This document shows positions 28,056 through 36,943 of a stretch of 64,000 nucleotides of DNA, piece after piece. This DNA is from Catellatospora paridis (GTDB lineage: Bacteria; Actinomycetota; Actinomycetes; Mycobacteriales; Micromonosporaceae). The stretch spans positions 149,752 to 213,751 of the forward strand of contig NZ_ML769319.1 in the NCBI RefSeq assembly GCF_009720365.1. The letters are read 5' to 3'. The stretch's first letter is position 1. Each line of letters opens with the position of its first letter. Both the position numbers and the translations under genes were made by a program. The notes below the pieces were generated by a model. The model made no database searches. It was not told where the DNA came from and was given only the letters and a program-made list of their open reading frames with translations.

Positions 28056-28391
28056 CTAGATGATCTGCGGCGGTAGGCCCTCGCCGGCGACCACCGGGCG
28101 GCCCGCGGCGGCCCAGCCCATCATGCCGCCGTCGACGTTGGTGACGTTGTCCCAGCCCTGCTGGCGCAGGTATGACACGACCTGCCCGGAGCGGCCGCCC
28201 ACCCGGCAGATCACGAAGACCTCCCGGTCCTGCGGCACCTCGGACATCCGGGCCGGGATCTGCATCATGGGCAGGTGGACAGCCTCGGGCGCGTGGCCGG
28301 CGGCCCACTCGTCGTCCTCGCGGACGTCGAGCAGGAAGGCGTCGGCGGGCACTTCGGCGACGGTGGCGGTGGGGATCTGCGCAGCGAACAC
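28056..28391 (-). CDS. Single-domain rhodanese-like sulfurtransferase
   Basis: 111 residues. FLLDVREDDEWAAGHAPEAVHLPM is the usual rhodanese start. The active-site Cys lies in ICRVGGRSGQ and the domain closes with GWDNVTNVDGGMMGW. It can transfer sulfane sulfur to thiols or cyanide; its physiological acceptor is unknown. GTG start; the upstream LCP gene ends 16 bases away on the same strand. Confidence 0.9.
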   Translation of the reverse strand: MFAAQIPTATVAEVPADAFLLDVREDDEWAAGHAPEAVHLPMMQIPARMSEVPQDREVFVICRVGGRSGQVVSYLRQQGWDNVTNVDGGMMGWAAAGRPVVAGEGLPPQII

Positions 28392-28407
28392 GCTGCAAGT
28401 GTAGAGG

Positions 28408-29628
28408 TCAGATCGAGTTGACCCATTCCGGATGCTGCTGCACCCAGGTGGCCAGGTCGGCGTCGCGCATGGCGCGGAACAGGTCCGCTGCCCCGTCCTG
28501 CAGCAGCACGTACGACACCCCGCCGATGCTCTGCACGTAGGACGGCACGCGGATCCCGGTGAGCGAGTCGGGCCTGATGTTGCGCAGCGCCACGATCAGA
28601 TCGGTCAGCGTGGCCTGGCCGGTGTCGAGGGTGAGCGAGTGCCCGATGCTGCGGATGAACTGGTCCAGCTTGACCGGATTGCGGGTGACCCCGCTGTCCA
28701 GCGCCTTGCTCAGGATCGCCTTGACCAGCTGCTGCTGGTGGCGCTGCCGGTCGAAGTCGCCGCCGGGCAGGCCGTAGCGCTGCCGCGAGTAGTCCAGCGC
28801 CTCCGCACCGTTCATCTGGCGGCAGCCGACGGTGAACAGGCGTTTGGTGTGGATCGACCGCAGCTCGGTGTCGACGCACATGTTCACCCCGCCAAGACCG
28901 TCGATGACCTGGGTGAACCCGCCGAAGTCGACGACCGCGGCACCGTCGAAGCGCATCCCGGTGAGCTGGGTCAGGGTGGCCGACAGCAGCTGCACCCCGC
29001 CGCTGCCGCCCCCGCCGAACTCGAACGCCGCGTTGATGCGCTGCTGTGCCCCACCGAACGCGGTGCCGCCGAACGCGGGGATCTCCACTCGCAGGTCGCG
29101 CGGGATCGAGATGACGTAGGCGTGGTTGAGCTCGCGGTCCACCTGGACGACGAGGATGGTGTCCGAGCGCTGCCCCGCGTCCGGGTTGGCCGAGCGCAGG
29201 TCGGAGCCGATGAGCAGGTAGTTCAGCGGGCCGCTGAGGCGGCGCCAGCCCACGTACGCGTCGCCGGTGTCCCGGGCGCTCGGATCGAGCAGCACGTCGC
29301 GGCTGATGCTCGACTCGTACCGGTGGACCAGTGCCTGCCCGGCGATCAGCCCGCCGCCGGCCAGCAGCACCAGGCCGACCAGGATCGCGGCCAGCGCCTT
29401 CGGCCAGCGCCGGGTGCTGCGGCGCGGTGGGACCGGCGGGGTCGTCGTGCGAAGCGTCCGGGCGGCGCGGTGGGTGTTGCGGCGCTCGCGCGCGGTCTCC
29501 GGCCAGCCGAGTCCGGATCGGGGCGAGGCGTGCCCGGGTGCGGCCGCCGTGGGGGAAGGCCAGCCGACGCCGGTGACTCGGGCCGAATCCCTCCCGCCGC
29601 CGCCGGACCGCCACACGGAGCTGGCCAT
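28408..29628 (-). CDS. LCP (LytR-CpsA-Psr) family cell-wall ligase, copy 1
   Basis: 406 residues: a Pro/Arg-rich cytoplasmic tail, one membrane helix near 80-97 (ALAAILVGLVLLAGGGLIAG) and an extracytoplasmic LCP domain with LLIGSDLR, VISIPRDLRVEIP, VDFGGFTQVIDGLGGV and ALDYSRQRYGLPGGDFDRQRHQQQ, which includes the Arg and Asp residues that hold the polyprenyl pyrophosphate. LCP enzymes attach glycopolymers to peptidoglycan. ATG start with GGGGAGG 5 bases upstream. It is the last of four tandem LCP genes. Confidence 0.93.
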   Translation of the reverse strand: MASSVWRSGGGGRDSARVTGVGWPSPTAAAPGHASPRSGLGWPETARERRNTHRAARTLRTTTPPVPPRRSTRRWPKALAAILVGLVLLAGGGLIAGQALVHRYESSISRDVLLDPSARDTGDAYVGWRRLSGPLNYLLIGSDLRSANPDAGQRSDTILVVQVDRELNHAYVISIPRDLRVEIPAFGGTAFGGAQQRINAAFEFGGGGSGGVQLLSATLTQLTGMRFDGAAVVDFGGFTQVIDGLGGVNMCVDTELRSIHTKRLFTVGCRQMNGAEALDYSRQRYGLPGGDFDRQRHQQQLVKAILSKALDSGVTRNPVKLDQFIRSIGHSLTLDTGQATLTDLIVALRNIRPDSLTGIRVPSYVQSIGGVSYVLLQDGAADLFRAMRDADLATWVQQHPEWVNSI

Positions 29629-29703
29629 GCCGCCTCCCCGGGAGCGAGAAATCCTCACTCTCAGCGTATGGACCGCTCACTCCAGTAGGCGTTGAATCCG
29701 AAA

Positions 29704-30987
29704 TTACTTCTCGTTATTGACGACCTCAGGATGCAGAAATACGAAGTTGCCCAGTTTGTCATTCTTCGCGGCGCGGAACATGTCCTTGGTCGTCTTGTCG
29801 AGGCCCTCGCCCTGGTACTGGCCGTTGACCATGACGCTCTCGTAGGTGCCCGCGTTGGTCTTGAGCAGCACGAGGTCGGTGCCCGCCAGGTCCTTCATGG
29901 TGAACAGGAAGTCCGTGACGCCCATCCCCTGGGGCAGGCTGAGCAGCATGGACTTGCCCACCGCGGAGATCAGCTCGTTGACCTTGCCGAAGTCGCTCAG
30001 CACGCCGACGGAACCGGCCTTCTTCGCCATCGCCTTGATCAGCTGCTGCTGGTGGCGCTGGCGGCCGTAGTCACCGGAGTCGTCCGGCAGGTAACGCTGG
30101 CGGGCGTAGTCCAGGGCCTGCCAGCCCGCCATCTCCGAGCAGCCCGGCTGGTGCAGGAACCGCGGGTTGCCGCTCCGGCGGGCGTAGCTGTCCGCCGCGC
30201 CTTCGTCCGCGATACCGCCGATGTACGTCGGCTTGCCCTTGACCACGAAGTGGTGGATCGACTCGGTAGGCGCCTCCACGCACATGGGCACCGTGCCGAG
30301 CGCGTCGATGAACGTCTTGAAGCCGCCGAAGTCGATGACCGCGGCCGCCTCGAACGTCATGCCGCCGGTCAGCTTGCTGATGGCCTTGGCCGCCGACCTC
30401 AGCCCGCCCTGCCAGTCGCCGTCGCCGCCCAGCCCGTTCGTGAACGCGCCGTTGATGCGCTGCTGGGTGCCGGGCACGTCCGCGTCGCGCGGGACCGACA
30501 TCAGGTATGCCTGGTCGTGGTTCTGCGACACGTGCAGGATCAGGATGGTGTCGGAGCGGGCGTTCGTCGCCTCCTGGCCGGCGCGCGTGTCGATGCCCAG
30601 CAGCAGGATGTTGAAGGCGCCGACGAACGCCTTGCCCGCCGGCGCGGCGGGCTTCGCCGAGGCCTCCGGGTCCACGAGGTCGTCGCTGCGGGACACCTGG
30701 ATGCTGCCCTCGAGGTTGCCGACGACCGACCTGACCCCGATGATCGCCGTTCCGGAGACCATCATCAGCAGCGCGCCGAACGTGATCGCCAGCTTGGCCG
30801 ACAGCGGGGCGCCGCGCCGCTTCTCGCGTTCGCGGGTCTCGGCAGCGGGCTGGTCCGCGTCGTCGCCATGCTCGGGGCGCTGCTGCGGAATCGTGCCGGG
30901 CTGCTCGTCGGTGTCGAGCGTCGAGGTGGCCACGTGGTTTTCCAGGTCCGGTGCGTCGGGTCGGTCGCCGTTGCGGAGCGCGGTCAC
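29704..30987 (-). CDS. LCP family cell-wall ligase, copy 2
   Basis: 427 residues: an acidic/basic cytoplasmic tail, one membrane helix near 63-85 and an LCP domain (LLLGIDTRAG, LMSVPRDADVP, IDFGGFKTFIDALGTV, ALDYARQRYLPDDSGDYGRQRHQQQ). The loop after the SVPRD motif is shorter than in its neighbours, which have the usual IP-rich stretch. The GTG start overlaps the stop of copy 3 by GTGA, so the two are translationally coupled. The tail MFRAAKNDKLGNFVFLHPE is shared with copy 3. Confidence 0.92.
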   Translation of the reverse strand: MTALRNGDRPDAPDLENHVATSTLDTDEQPGTIPQQRPEHGDDADQPAAETREREKRRGAPLSAKLAITFGALLMMVSGTAIIGVRSVVGNLEGSIQVSRSDDLVDPEASAKPAAPAGKAFVGAFNILLLGIDTRAGQEATNARSDTILILHVSQNHDQAYLMSVPRDADVPGTQQRINGAFTNGLGGDGDWQGGLRSAAKAISKLTGGMTFEAAAVIDFGGFKTFIDALGTVPMCVEAPTESIHHFVVKGKPTYIGGIADEGAADSYARRSGNPRFLHQPGCSEMAGWQALDYARQRYLPDDSGDYGRQRHQQQLIKAMAKKAGSVGVLSDFGKVNELISAVGKSMLLSLPQGMGVTDFLFTMKDLAGTDLVLLKTNAGTYESVMVNGQYQGEGLDKTTKDMFRAAKNDKLGNFVFLHPEVVNNEK

Positions 30988-32258
30988 TTCTCCCTGTTCA
31001 CAAACTCGGGGTTGAGCAGCGTGAACTGCCCCAGGGTGTCGTTCTTGGCGGCCCGGAACATCTGCATCGTGCTGGAGCTGATCGCCTCACCGCCGCTTCC
31101 CGCGCTGTTGTACCAACCCGCATTCGTCTTCAGCAGCACGAGGTCGGCGCCGGCCAGATCCTTCAGCGAGAACATGAAGTCGATCAGCGGCACCCCGTGC
31201 GTGTCCAGGATCATGGACTCGCCGACGGCCTTCATCAGGCTGTTGATCTTGTCGAGGTCGGTGAGCACGCCGCTCGAACCGGCCTTCTTCGCCATCGCCT
31301 TGATCAGCTGCTGCTGGTGGCGCTGGCGGCCGTAGTCGCCGTCGTCGAGGGACTTGCGGATGCGCGAGTAGTCCAGGGCCTCCCAGCCCGGCTTCTCCCG
31401 GCAGCCCTTCTTGTGCACGTACTCCTTGCCGATCAGGCCGAGTCGGTGCTCCACCGTCTTGTTGTCGCTGCCCGAGCCGGAGACGTACTTCGGCTTGCCG
31501 TCGATCATGAAGTAGTGGCTGGACTTGGTGTCTTCCTCGACGCAGACGTTCACCGTGCCCAGGGCGTCGATGATCTTCTTGAAGCCGCCGAAGTCGATGA
31601 CGGCCGCGCCGTCGAAGGTGACGCCGGTCAGCTTGGTGACCGTCTTCGCGGTCAGGGCCAGCCCGCCGGCCCGGCCGCCACCGTTCTGCGCACCGAAGTA
31701 GAAGGCTGCGTTGATCTTGTCCCTGCCGCCGCCGTACTTGGTCGCCGGGTTGCTCGGGATCTCGACCTGGGTGTCGCGCGGGATCGACATCAGGTAGGCC
31801 TGGTCGTGCGTGCCCGGGATGTGCAGCAGCAGGACGGTGTCCGCGCGGGCGTCGTCCACGTCCTGGGTGGCACGCGTGTCGATGCCGAGCAGCAGCATGT
31901 CGATCGGGCCCTTGAGGTCGTTGCCCTCCGGGCCGGTGTCGGCCTTGCCGGCGTCGCCCAGGACGTCGACCACCGAGACGTTCTCCGTCAGGTTGCCCTC
32001 GAAGGACCTGATGCCCACGATCGCGCCGCCGGCCACCATCATCAGCAGGGCGCCGAAGGTCAGCGTCAGCTTCGCCCAGAGCGGGGCGGTGCGCTTCGCC
32101 TTCTTCCTGCCCTTGGCCTTGCCCTTGCTCAGGGAGTGCCCGGTCTTGCGGCCGGCGGGTTCGTCGTAGGCGTCCGTATAGGGGTCCGCGGACTGTCGGC
32201 GGCTTCGCTGGCCCGGCACGGTGTTGTTCGCACCGCCTCGCCGCTGCTTGTTCGCCAC
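30984..32258 (-). CDS. LCP family cell-wall ligase, copy 3
   Basis: 424 residues from a GTG with GGGGGGAC just upstream. The cytoplasmic tail ends in a very Lys-rich block (KGKAKGRKKAKRT) before the membrane helix (about 64-83). The LCP domain is complete: LLLGIDTRAT, MSIPRDTQVEIP, IDFGGFKKIIDALGTV, ALDYSRIRKSLDDGDYGRQRHQQQ. It is the closest relative of copy 2 and overlaps its start, which points to recent tandem duplication. Confidence 0.92.
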   Translation of the reverse strand: MANKQRRGGANNTVPGQRSRRQSADPYTDAYDEPAGRKTGHSLSKGKAKGRKKAKRTAPLWAKLTLTFGALLMMVAGGAIVGIRSFEGNLTENVSVVDVLGDAGKADTGPEGNDLKGPIDMLLLGIDTRATQDVDDARADTVLLLHIPGTHDQAYLMSIPRDTQVEIPSNPATKYGGGRDKINAAFYFGAQNGGGRAGGLALTAKTVTKLTGVTFDGAAVIDFGGFKKIIDALGTVNVCVEEDTKSSHYFMIDGKPKYVSGSGSDNKTVEHRLGLIGKEYVHKKGCREKPGWEALDYSRIRKSLDDGDYGRQRHQQQLIKAMAKKAGSSGVLTDLDKINSLMKAVGESMILDTHGVPLIDFMFSLKDLAGADLVLLKTNAGWYNSAGSGGEAISSSTMQMFRAAKNDTLGQFTLLNPEFVNREK

Positions 32259-32381
32259 GCGTCCCCCCAGGGGTCTGGTTAGTCGTAGACCGAGCCACTG
32301 TAATGGCTCGGTCTGCGACATCGCGAGGACGCATAGAACAAATCAGATGGGTTTAGGCCGATTTGCGAGCAATTTTCATTG

Positions 32382-33854
32382 CTAGTTATTGACAGATGGT
32401 GACGGCGGCGGGCTCACGTTGGTCTCGTACCACTGCTTCATGGCGTCCCTGCCGACCGCCTCGTAGAGGGCGATGGCCTTCTCCTTGTCCGAGACGACCA
32501 CGCTCTCCCCGCCGACCATCTGGCTGCCCTTGTGCGGGCTGGTCAGGAAGATCAGGTCGTCGCTGCGGATGCCGCGGAACTGGATCGCCATGTCGATCAG
32601 CTTGAACTCCTGATCGACCGTGACCGCGCTGGTGACCGCCCCGAGAAAGTCGTTGAGCTTGCCCGGGCTGGTCAGGATGCCGCCGCTGGCGGCCTTGTCC
32701 AGCAGTGCCTTGAGCAGCTGCTGCTGGTGGCGCATGCGGGCGAAGTCGCCGTCCGGGAACTGCTTGCGCTGGCGTGCGTAGTCCAGCGCCTCCGCGCCGT
32801 TGAGGTGCATGGTGCCCTTGGTGAAGGTGCGCTTGGGCTTGTGGATCGAGGTGATGGTCTTCTCGATCTTCATGTCCACGCCGCCGATCGCGTCGACCAC
32901 CTCGGTGAAGCCGCCGAAGTCGATCAGCATCACGTGGTCCATCCGCACCGACGCGTAGCACTCGACCGTCTTCACCAGCAGCGGCATGCCGCCGAAGGCG
33001 TACGCGGCGTTCAGCTTCGCCTTGCGGGTGCCGCAGTCGGTCGCGGAGGCGTCCTTCGGGATGTAGACGTGCAGGTCCCGCGGCAGCGAGATGAGGTAGG
33101 CCCGGTCCTGGGAGGACGGGATGTGCATGATGATCATGGTGTCGGTGCGCCACTGGCCGCCCTGGTCGGTGGGCGCGTCCGGGTCCCGCGAGTCGCTGCC
33201 CACCAGCAGGATGTTCTGGCTGCCGTTGACCGTCTTGGGCGGCCGGCCGCCGGTGAGCGCCGAGAACGGGTCGGTGCGGGTGAGGTCGCCCTCGACGCTC
33301 TTGGCGTAGAGCCACGCGCCGCCGAGGCCGAGCCCGCCGCACAGCGCCAGCGCGATCACGGCCACCAGCGCGATCCGGCCCCACTTGGGCTGGATCTTCT
33401 TCTTGGCGGCGCCGTACGTGTTGCCGGCGCCGGCCACCGGCACCCGCGCCGAACTCGCGCCGCGCCCGCGCGACGAGGCGGACGACGGCCGCGCCGAGCC
33501 CGACGGTCCGGTCGGCACCGCGGCCCGCCCGCTCGTGGCCCGTGCGGCCGAACCGCGGCCCGCCGCCTTGTCGTCTGCCGCCTTGTCATCCGACGAGCCG
33601 CCGGAGGCGGCACGGCCGTAGACGCGCGCGGACGGCGTGCTCTTGTCGCCCGCCGACCCGCCGACCGACGGATACGGGCCGGTGGGGAGGTTGGCGAAGC
33701 CGCCCGGAGGCGGCGTCACCGAGGCACGGCCGACCGACGCCCGGCCGGTCGGGCGCTGTGCGGGCTTGGCCTCTGGCGTCGAGGACACGTCCTCGACCCC
33801 GGCGTCCCCAGCCTGGGGGGTGGCCTCGGGTTCGTCAGGCGTCTGCTGGGACAT
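32382..33854 (-). CDS. LCP family cell-wall ligase, copy 4, with long Ser/Ala/Gly-rich cytoplasmic tail
   Basis: 490 residues. The first 155 or so are low-complexity, rich in Ser, Thr, Ala, Pro and Gly with scattered Arg, a likely disordered cytoplasmic region and a plausible target for Ser/Thr kinases (inference). One membrane helix follows near 163-183, then the LCP domain: LLVGSDSRDPD, LISLPRDLHVYIP, IDFGGFTEVVDAIGGV, ALDYARQRKQFPDGDFARMRHQQQ. It is first in the LCP cluster. An ATG ten codons upstream is less well supported. Confidence 0.91.
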   Translation of the reverse strand: MSQQTPDEPEATPQAGDAGVEDVSSTPEAKPAQRPTGRASVGRASVTPPPGGFANLPTGPYPSVGGSAGDKSTPSARVYGRAASGGSSDDKAADDKAAGRGSAARATSGRAAVPTGPSGSARPSSASSRGRGASSARVPVAGAGNTYGAAKKKIQPKWGRIALVAVIALALCGGLGLGGAWLYAKSVEGDLTRTDPFSALTGGRPPKTVNGSQNILLVGSDSRDPDAPTDQGGQWRTDTMIIMHIPSSQDRAYLISLPRDLHVYIPKDASATDCGTRKAKLNAAYAFGGMPLLVKTVECYASVRMDHVMLIDFGGFTEVVDAIGGVDMKIEKTITSIHKPKRTFTKGTMHLNGAEALDYARQRKQFPDGDFARMRHQQQLLKALLDKAASGGILTSPGKLNDFLGAVTSAVTVDQEFKLIDMAIQFRGIRSDDLIFLTSPHKGSQMVGGESVVVSDKEKAIALYEAVGRDAMKQWYETNVSPPPSPSVNN

Positions 33855-33949
33855 GAGAACCAGCCTACGAGGCGTCTGCGACAACCCCCTGATACGCGAT
33901 GATCGTGGCGCGGCAGGTCACAGGCCGGTTGCCCCGCGATCCGACTCGA

Positions 33950-34450
33950 TCACGACAGTGTCGTGTACCTGCCACGGTGGTGCAGCAGCGGCGGCACGGC
34001 GTCACCGAGCGTGATCTCCACCAGGCTCGCCTCGACCAGCAGGCCCCAGCCGAACGGCCGGGAGCCGTCGAGCCGGCAGCCGGCCCAGGTCCCCGTGCCC
34101 GCCGGGATCGGCCCGTACGGCGTCTGCGTCCAGGCCTCCTGCTTGAACAGCCCGCCCGGGGCGGGCATCAGCCCGGCGAACCGGTCTGCCAGCTGCCGGT
34201 GCGGCTCCCCCAGCGGCGTCACCGCGAACACGCCCGCCCGCTCGATCGCCGGCCACAGCTCCGACTCGTCGTCGACGATGCCCAGCAGCCGTCCCGGGTC
34301 GCCGTCGGCCACCAGCGTCGACGACACCGTCAGCCCGGCCGGCCCCGGCGCGGTCCACAGGCACACCGTCATACCGAAACGACCCCGCAGCCGGCGCACG
34401 TTGCTGCGCGCCGACTCCGGGGTCGCGAACGGATCAGTGTCATGGATCAT
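33950..34450 (-). CDS. Flavin-reductase-like FMN-binding protein
   Basis: 166 residues of split-barrel flavin reductase fold: RRLRGRFGMTVCLWTAPGPAGLTVSSTL, ERAGVFAVTPLGEPHRQLADRFAG, WGLLVEASLVEITLG. Such proteins bind FMN and reduce it with NAD(P)H or use it in two-component systems; the partner is not evident. It lies downstream of the 2-oxoacid dehydrogenase operon but behind a strong hairpin. Confidence 0.8.
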   Translation of the reverse strand: MIHDTDPFATPESARSNVRRLRGRFGMTVCLWTAPGPAGLTVSSTLVADGDPGRLLGIVDDESELWPAIERAGVFAVTPLGEPHRQLADRFAGLMPAPGGLFKQEAWTQTPYGPIPAGTGTWAGCRLDGSRPFGWGLLVEASLVEITLGDAVPPLLHHRGRYTTLS

Positions 34451-34466
34451 GACGCTCGGCTCCTCA

Positions 34467-34532
34467 GGACGATCTCGCGCGGACCGGTTCCGGCACGGGT
34501 GTGCCGTGTGCGCGGTCCCCGCGAGATCGTCC
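34467..34532 (-). terminator. Hairpin after the E2 gene
   Basis: 20-base arms 34467-34486 and 34513-34532 pair with a single mismatch, placed between the E2 stop and the flavin-reductase-like gene on the minus strand. Confidence 0.72.
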
Positions 34533-34541
34533 CATCAGAGG

Positions 34542-35945
34542 TCAGGTCCAGGCGAGGAACATCGCCTCGGGGTCGGCGAGGAAGGCGCCGATGTCCCGGA
34601 GGAACTTCGAGCCCAGCTCGCCGTCGATGATGCGGTGGTCGAACGACAGACCCAGCGTGGTCACCTGGCGCAGCTTGACCTTGCCCTTGTGCGCCCACGG
34701 GGTCTCCCGTACGGCGCCGAAGGCCAGGATCGCGGCCTCGCCCGGGGGCAGGATCGGGGTGCCGGTGTCCACGCCGAACACGCCCACGTTGGTGATCGTG
34801 AACGTGCCGCCGGACATCGCCGACGGCGGCGTCTTGCCCGACTTCGCCGTCGCCACCAGGTCGGTCATCGCGTCGGCCAGCTCCCGCAGGGACAGCCGTC
34901 CCGCATCGGCGATGTTCGGCACGATCAGGCCGCGCTCGGTGGCCGCGGCGATGCCCAGGTTCACGTAGTCCTTGACCACGATCTCCTGCGCCGCCTCGTC
35001 CCACGACGAGTTGACCATCGGGTGGCGCTTGGCCGCGAGCAGCACAGCCTTGGCGACCAGCAGCAGCGGCGAGACGCGCACGTCCCGCCACTCGCGGTCG
35101 GCCTTGAGCCGCTCCAGCGCCTTCATCGACCGCGTCATGTCGACCGTCAGGAACTCGGTGACGTGCGGAGCCGTGAAGGCCGAGGCGACCATGTTGGCCG
35201 CGGTGAGCTTGCGTACCCCCTTGATGGGGACGCGGGTCTCGCGCGCGCCCGGCGCCATGACCACCCGCGTGCTCGGCGCCGCGGCCGGGGCCGCCAGTGC
35301 CGCCTGCACGTCGTCCCGGGTGATCGAGCCCTGCGGGCCGGTGCCGGTCAGCGTGGACAGGTCCACGCCGAGGGTGCGGGCCAGCATCCGGACCGGCGGC
35401 TTGGCCAGCACGCCGTGCCCGTTGGCGGCCGGAGCCGCCGGAGCGACGACAGCCGCCGGAGCGGGCGCGACCGGCGCGGGGGCCGGTGCGGCCACCGGAG
35501 CGGCGGCCACCGGGGCCGGTGCGGCGGGCGCGTCCTTGCGGGCGCGGCGCTTGGCGGCGGTGACCCGCGGGCCGTAGCCCACCAGCACCGCGGTGCGGCC
35601 GGACGCCGTAGTCTCGCCGATCAGGCCACCGGTCGCCTCCGCGGCCTTCTCGGCCTGCGCGGCGGCGCCCTGGGACATGTCGTCGGCGACCGGCGCGGAC
35701 GGGCCGCCGGTGTCGATCGAGATGATCGGGGAGCCGACCTCGACCACGGTGCCCTCGGGCACGTAGATCTTGACGACGGTGCCGGCCCACTTCGCCGGGA
35801 TCTCGACCGCCGCCTTGGCGGTCTCCACCTCGACGATGGGCTGGTTCAGCTCGATGACGTCGCCCTCGGCGACGAGCCACTTGAGGATCTCGCCCTCGGT
35901 CAGTCCTTCACCGAGGTCGGGCAGGGGAAACTGGTTGATCGCCAT
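34542..35945 (-). CDS. Dihydrolipoamide acyltransferase, E2 of a 2-oxoacid dehydrogenase complex
   Basis: 467 residues: one N-terminal lipoyl domain (lipoylated Lys in VETAKAAVE near 44), an Ala/Pro-rich linker, a peripheral-subunit binding domain (KPPVRMLARTLGVDLSTLTGTG) and a catalytic domain with DHRIIDG near the C-terminus. It moves acyl groups from lipoate to CoA. Together with the E1alpha and E1beta genes just upstream it forms a branched-chain 2-oxoacid or pyruvate dehydrogenase. The separate alpha/beta E1 favours the branched-chain type. No E3 gene is adjacent. Confidence 0.93.
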   Translation of the reverse strand: MAINQFPLPDLGEGLTEGEILKWLVAEGDVIELNQPIVEVETAKAAVEIPAKWAGTVVKIYVPEGTVVEVGSPIISIDTGGPSAPVADDMSQGAAAQAEKAAEATGGLIGETTASGRTAVLVGYGPRVTAAKRRARKDAPAAPAPVAAAPVAAPAPAPVAPAPAAVVAPAAPAANGHGVLAKPPVRMLARTLGVDLSTLTGTGPQGSITRDDVQAALAAPAAAPSTRVVMAPGARETRVPIKGVRKLTAANMVASAFTAPHVTEFLTVDMTRSMKALERLKADREWRDVRVSPLLLVAKAVLLAAKRHPMVNSSWDEAAQEIVVKDYVNLGIAAATERGLIVPNIADAGRLSLRELADAMTDLVATAKSGKTPPSAMSGGTFTITNVGVFGVDTGTPILPPGEAAILAFGAVRETPWAHKGKVKLRQVTTLGLSFDHRIIDGELGSKFLRDIGAFLADPEAMFLAWT

Positions 35946-35957
35946 AGGTCAGCCCCC

Positions 35958-36941
35958 TCAGAACCCGAAGGAACGGTCGACGGCCTCGAGCACGCGGTCC
36001 AGGTCGGGCAGGAACTCCTCCTCCACCCGGGAGGCCGGGTAGGGGATGTCGTAGCCGGTGACCCGCAGCACGGGAGCCTCCAGGGAGTAGAAGCACTCCT
36101 CGGAGATCCGCGCGGCGACCTCGGCGCCCAGGCCGATGTTGCCCGGAGCCTCGTGCACGACCACGGCCCGGCCGGTCTTGCGGACCGACTCGAACACCGG
36201 GGCCATGTCCAGCGGGGACAGCGAGCGCAGGTCGATGACCTCCAGGTTGCGGCCGTCCTCGGCCGCCGCGGTCGCGGCGTCCAGGCAGGTGCGCACCATC
36301 GGGCCGTACGCCAGCAGCGTCGCGTCGCCGCCGGAGCGCAGCACCCGCGAGCTGTGCAGCGGGTACGCGGAGGAAAGCGGCGCGGCCGTGTCGACCTCGC
36401 CCTTCTCCCAGTAGCGGCGCTTCGGCTCGAAGAAGATGATCGGGTCGTCGCTGGCGATGGCCTGCTGGATCATCCAGTACGCGTCGGACGGGTTGCTGCA
36501 CGCCACGACCTTGAGACCGGCCGTGTGCGAGAAGTACGCCTCGGGCGACTCCGAGTGGTGCTCGACCGCGCCGATGCCGCCGCCGAACGGGATCCGGATG
36601 ACCATGGGCAGGCTGACCTTGCCCCGGGACCGGTAGTGGAACTTCGCCACCTGACACACGATCTGGTCGTACGCCGGGTACACGAAGCCGTCGAACTGGA
36701 TCTCGACGACCGGGCGGTAGCCGCGCAGCGCCAGGCCGATCGCGGTGCCGACGATGCCGGCCTCGGCCAGCGGGGTGTCGATGACGCGCTCGTCGCCGAA
36801 GTCCTTCTGCAGGCCGTCGGTGATGCGGAAGACGCCGCCGAGCTTGCCGACGTCCTCGCCCATGATGAGGACCTTGCTGTCGTCCTCCATGGCGCGGCGC
36901 AGGCCCAGGTTGAGCGACTTGCCGAGGGTAAGCGTCTCCAT
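35958..36941 (-). CDS. 2-oxoacid dehydrogenase E1 component, beta subunit
   Basis: 327 residues. MEDDSKVLIMGEDVGKLGGVFR, DTPLAEAGIVGTAIGLALRGYRPV and IPFGGGIGAVEHHSESPEAYF are standard E1beta blocks that complete the thiamine diphosphate active site. The C-terminal domain binds E2. The E1alpha stop lies 2 bases upstream and the E2 start 12 bases downstream, so the three genes form one operon. Confidence 0.94.
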   Translation of the reverse strand: METLTLGKSLNLGLRRAMEDDSKVLIMGEDVGKLGGVFRITDGLQKDFGDERVIDTPLAEAGIVGTAIGLALRGYRPVVEIQFDGFVYPAYDQIVCQVAKFHYRSRGKVSLPMVIRIPFGGGIGAVEHHSESPEAYFSHTAGLKVVACSNPSDAYWMIQQAIASDDPIIFFEPKRRYWEKGEVDTAAPLSSAYPLHSSRVLRSGGDATLLAYGPMVRTCLDAATAAAEDGRNLEVIDLRSLSPLDMAPVFESVRKTGRAVVVHEAPGNIGLGAEVAARISEECFYSLEAPVLRVTGYDIPYPASRVEEEFLPDLDRVLEAVDRSFGF

Positions 36942-36943
36942 GA

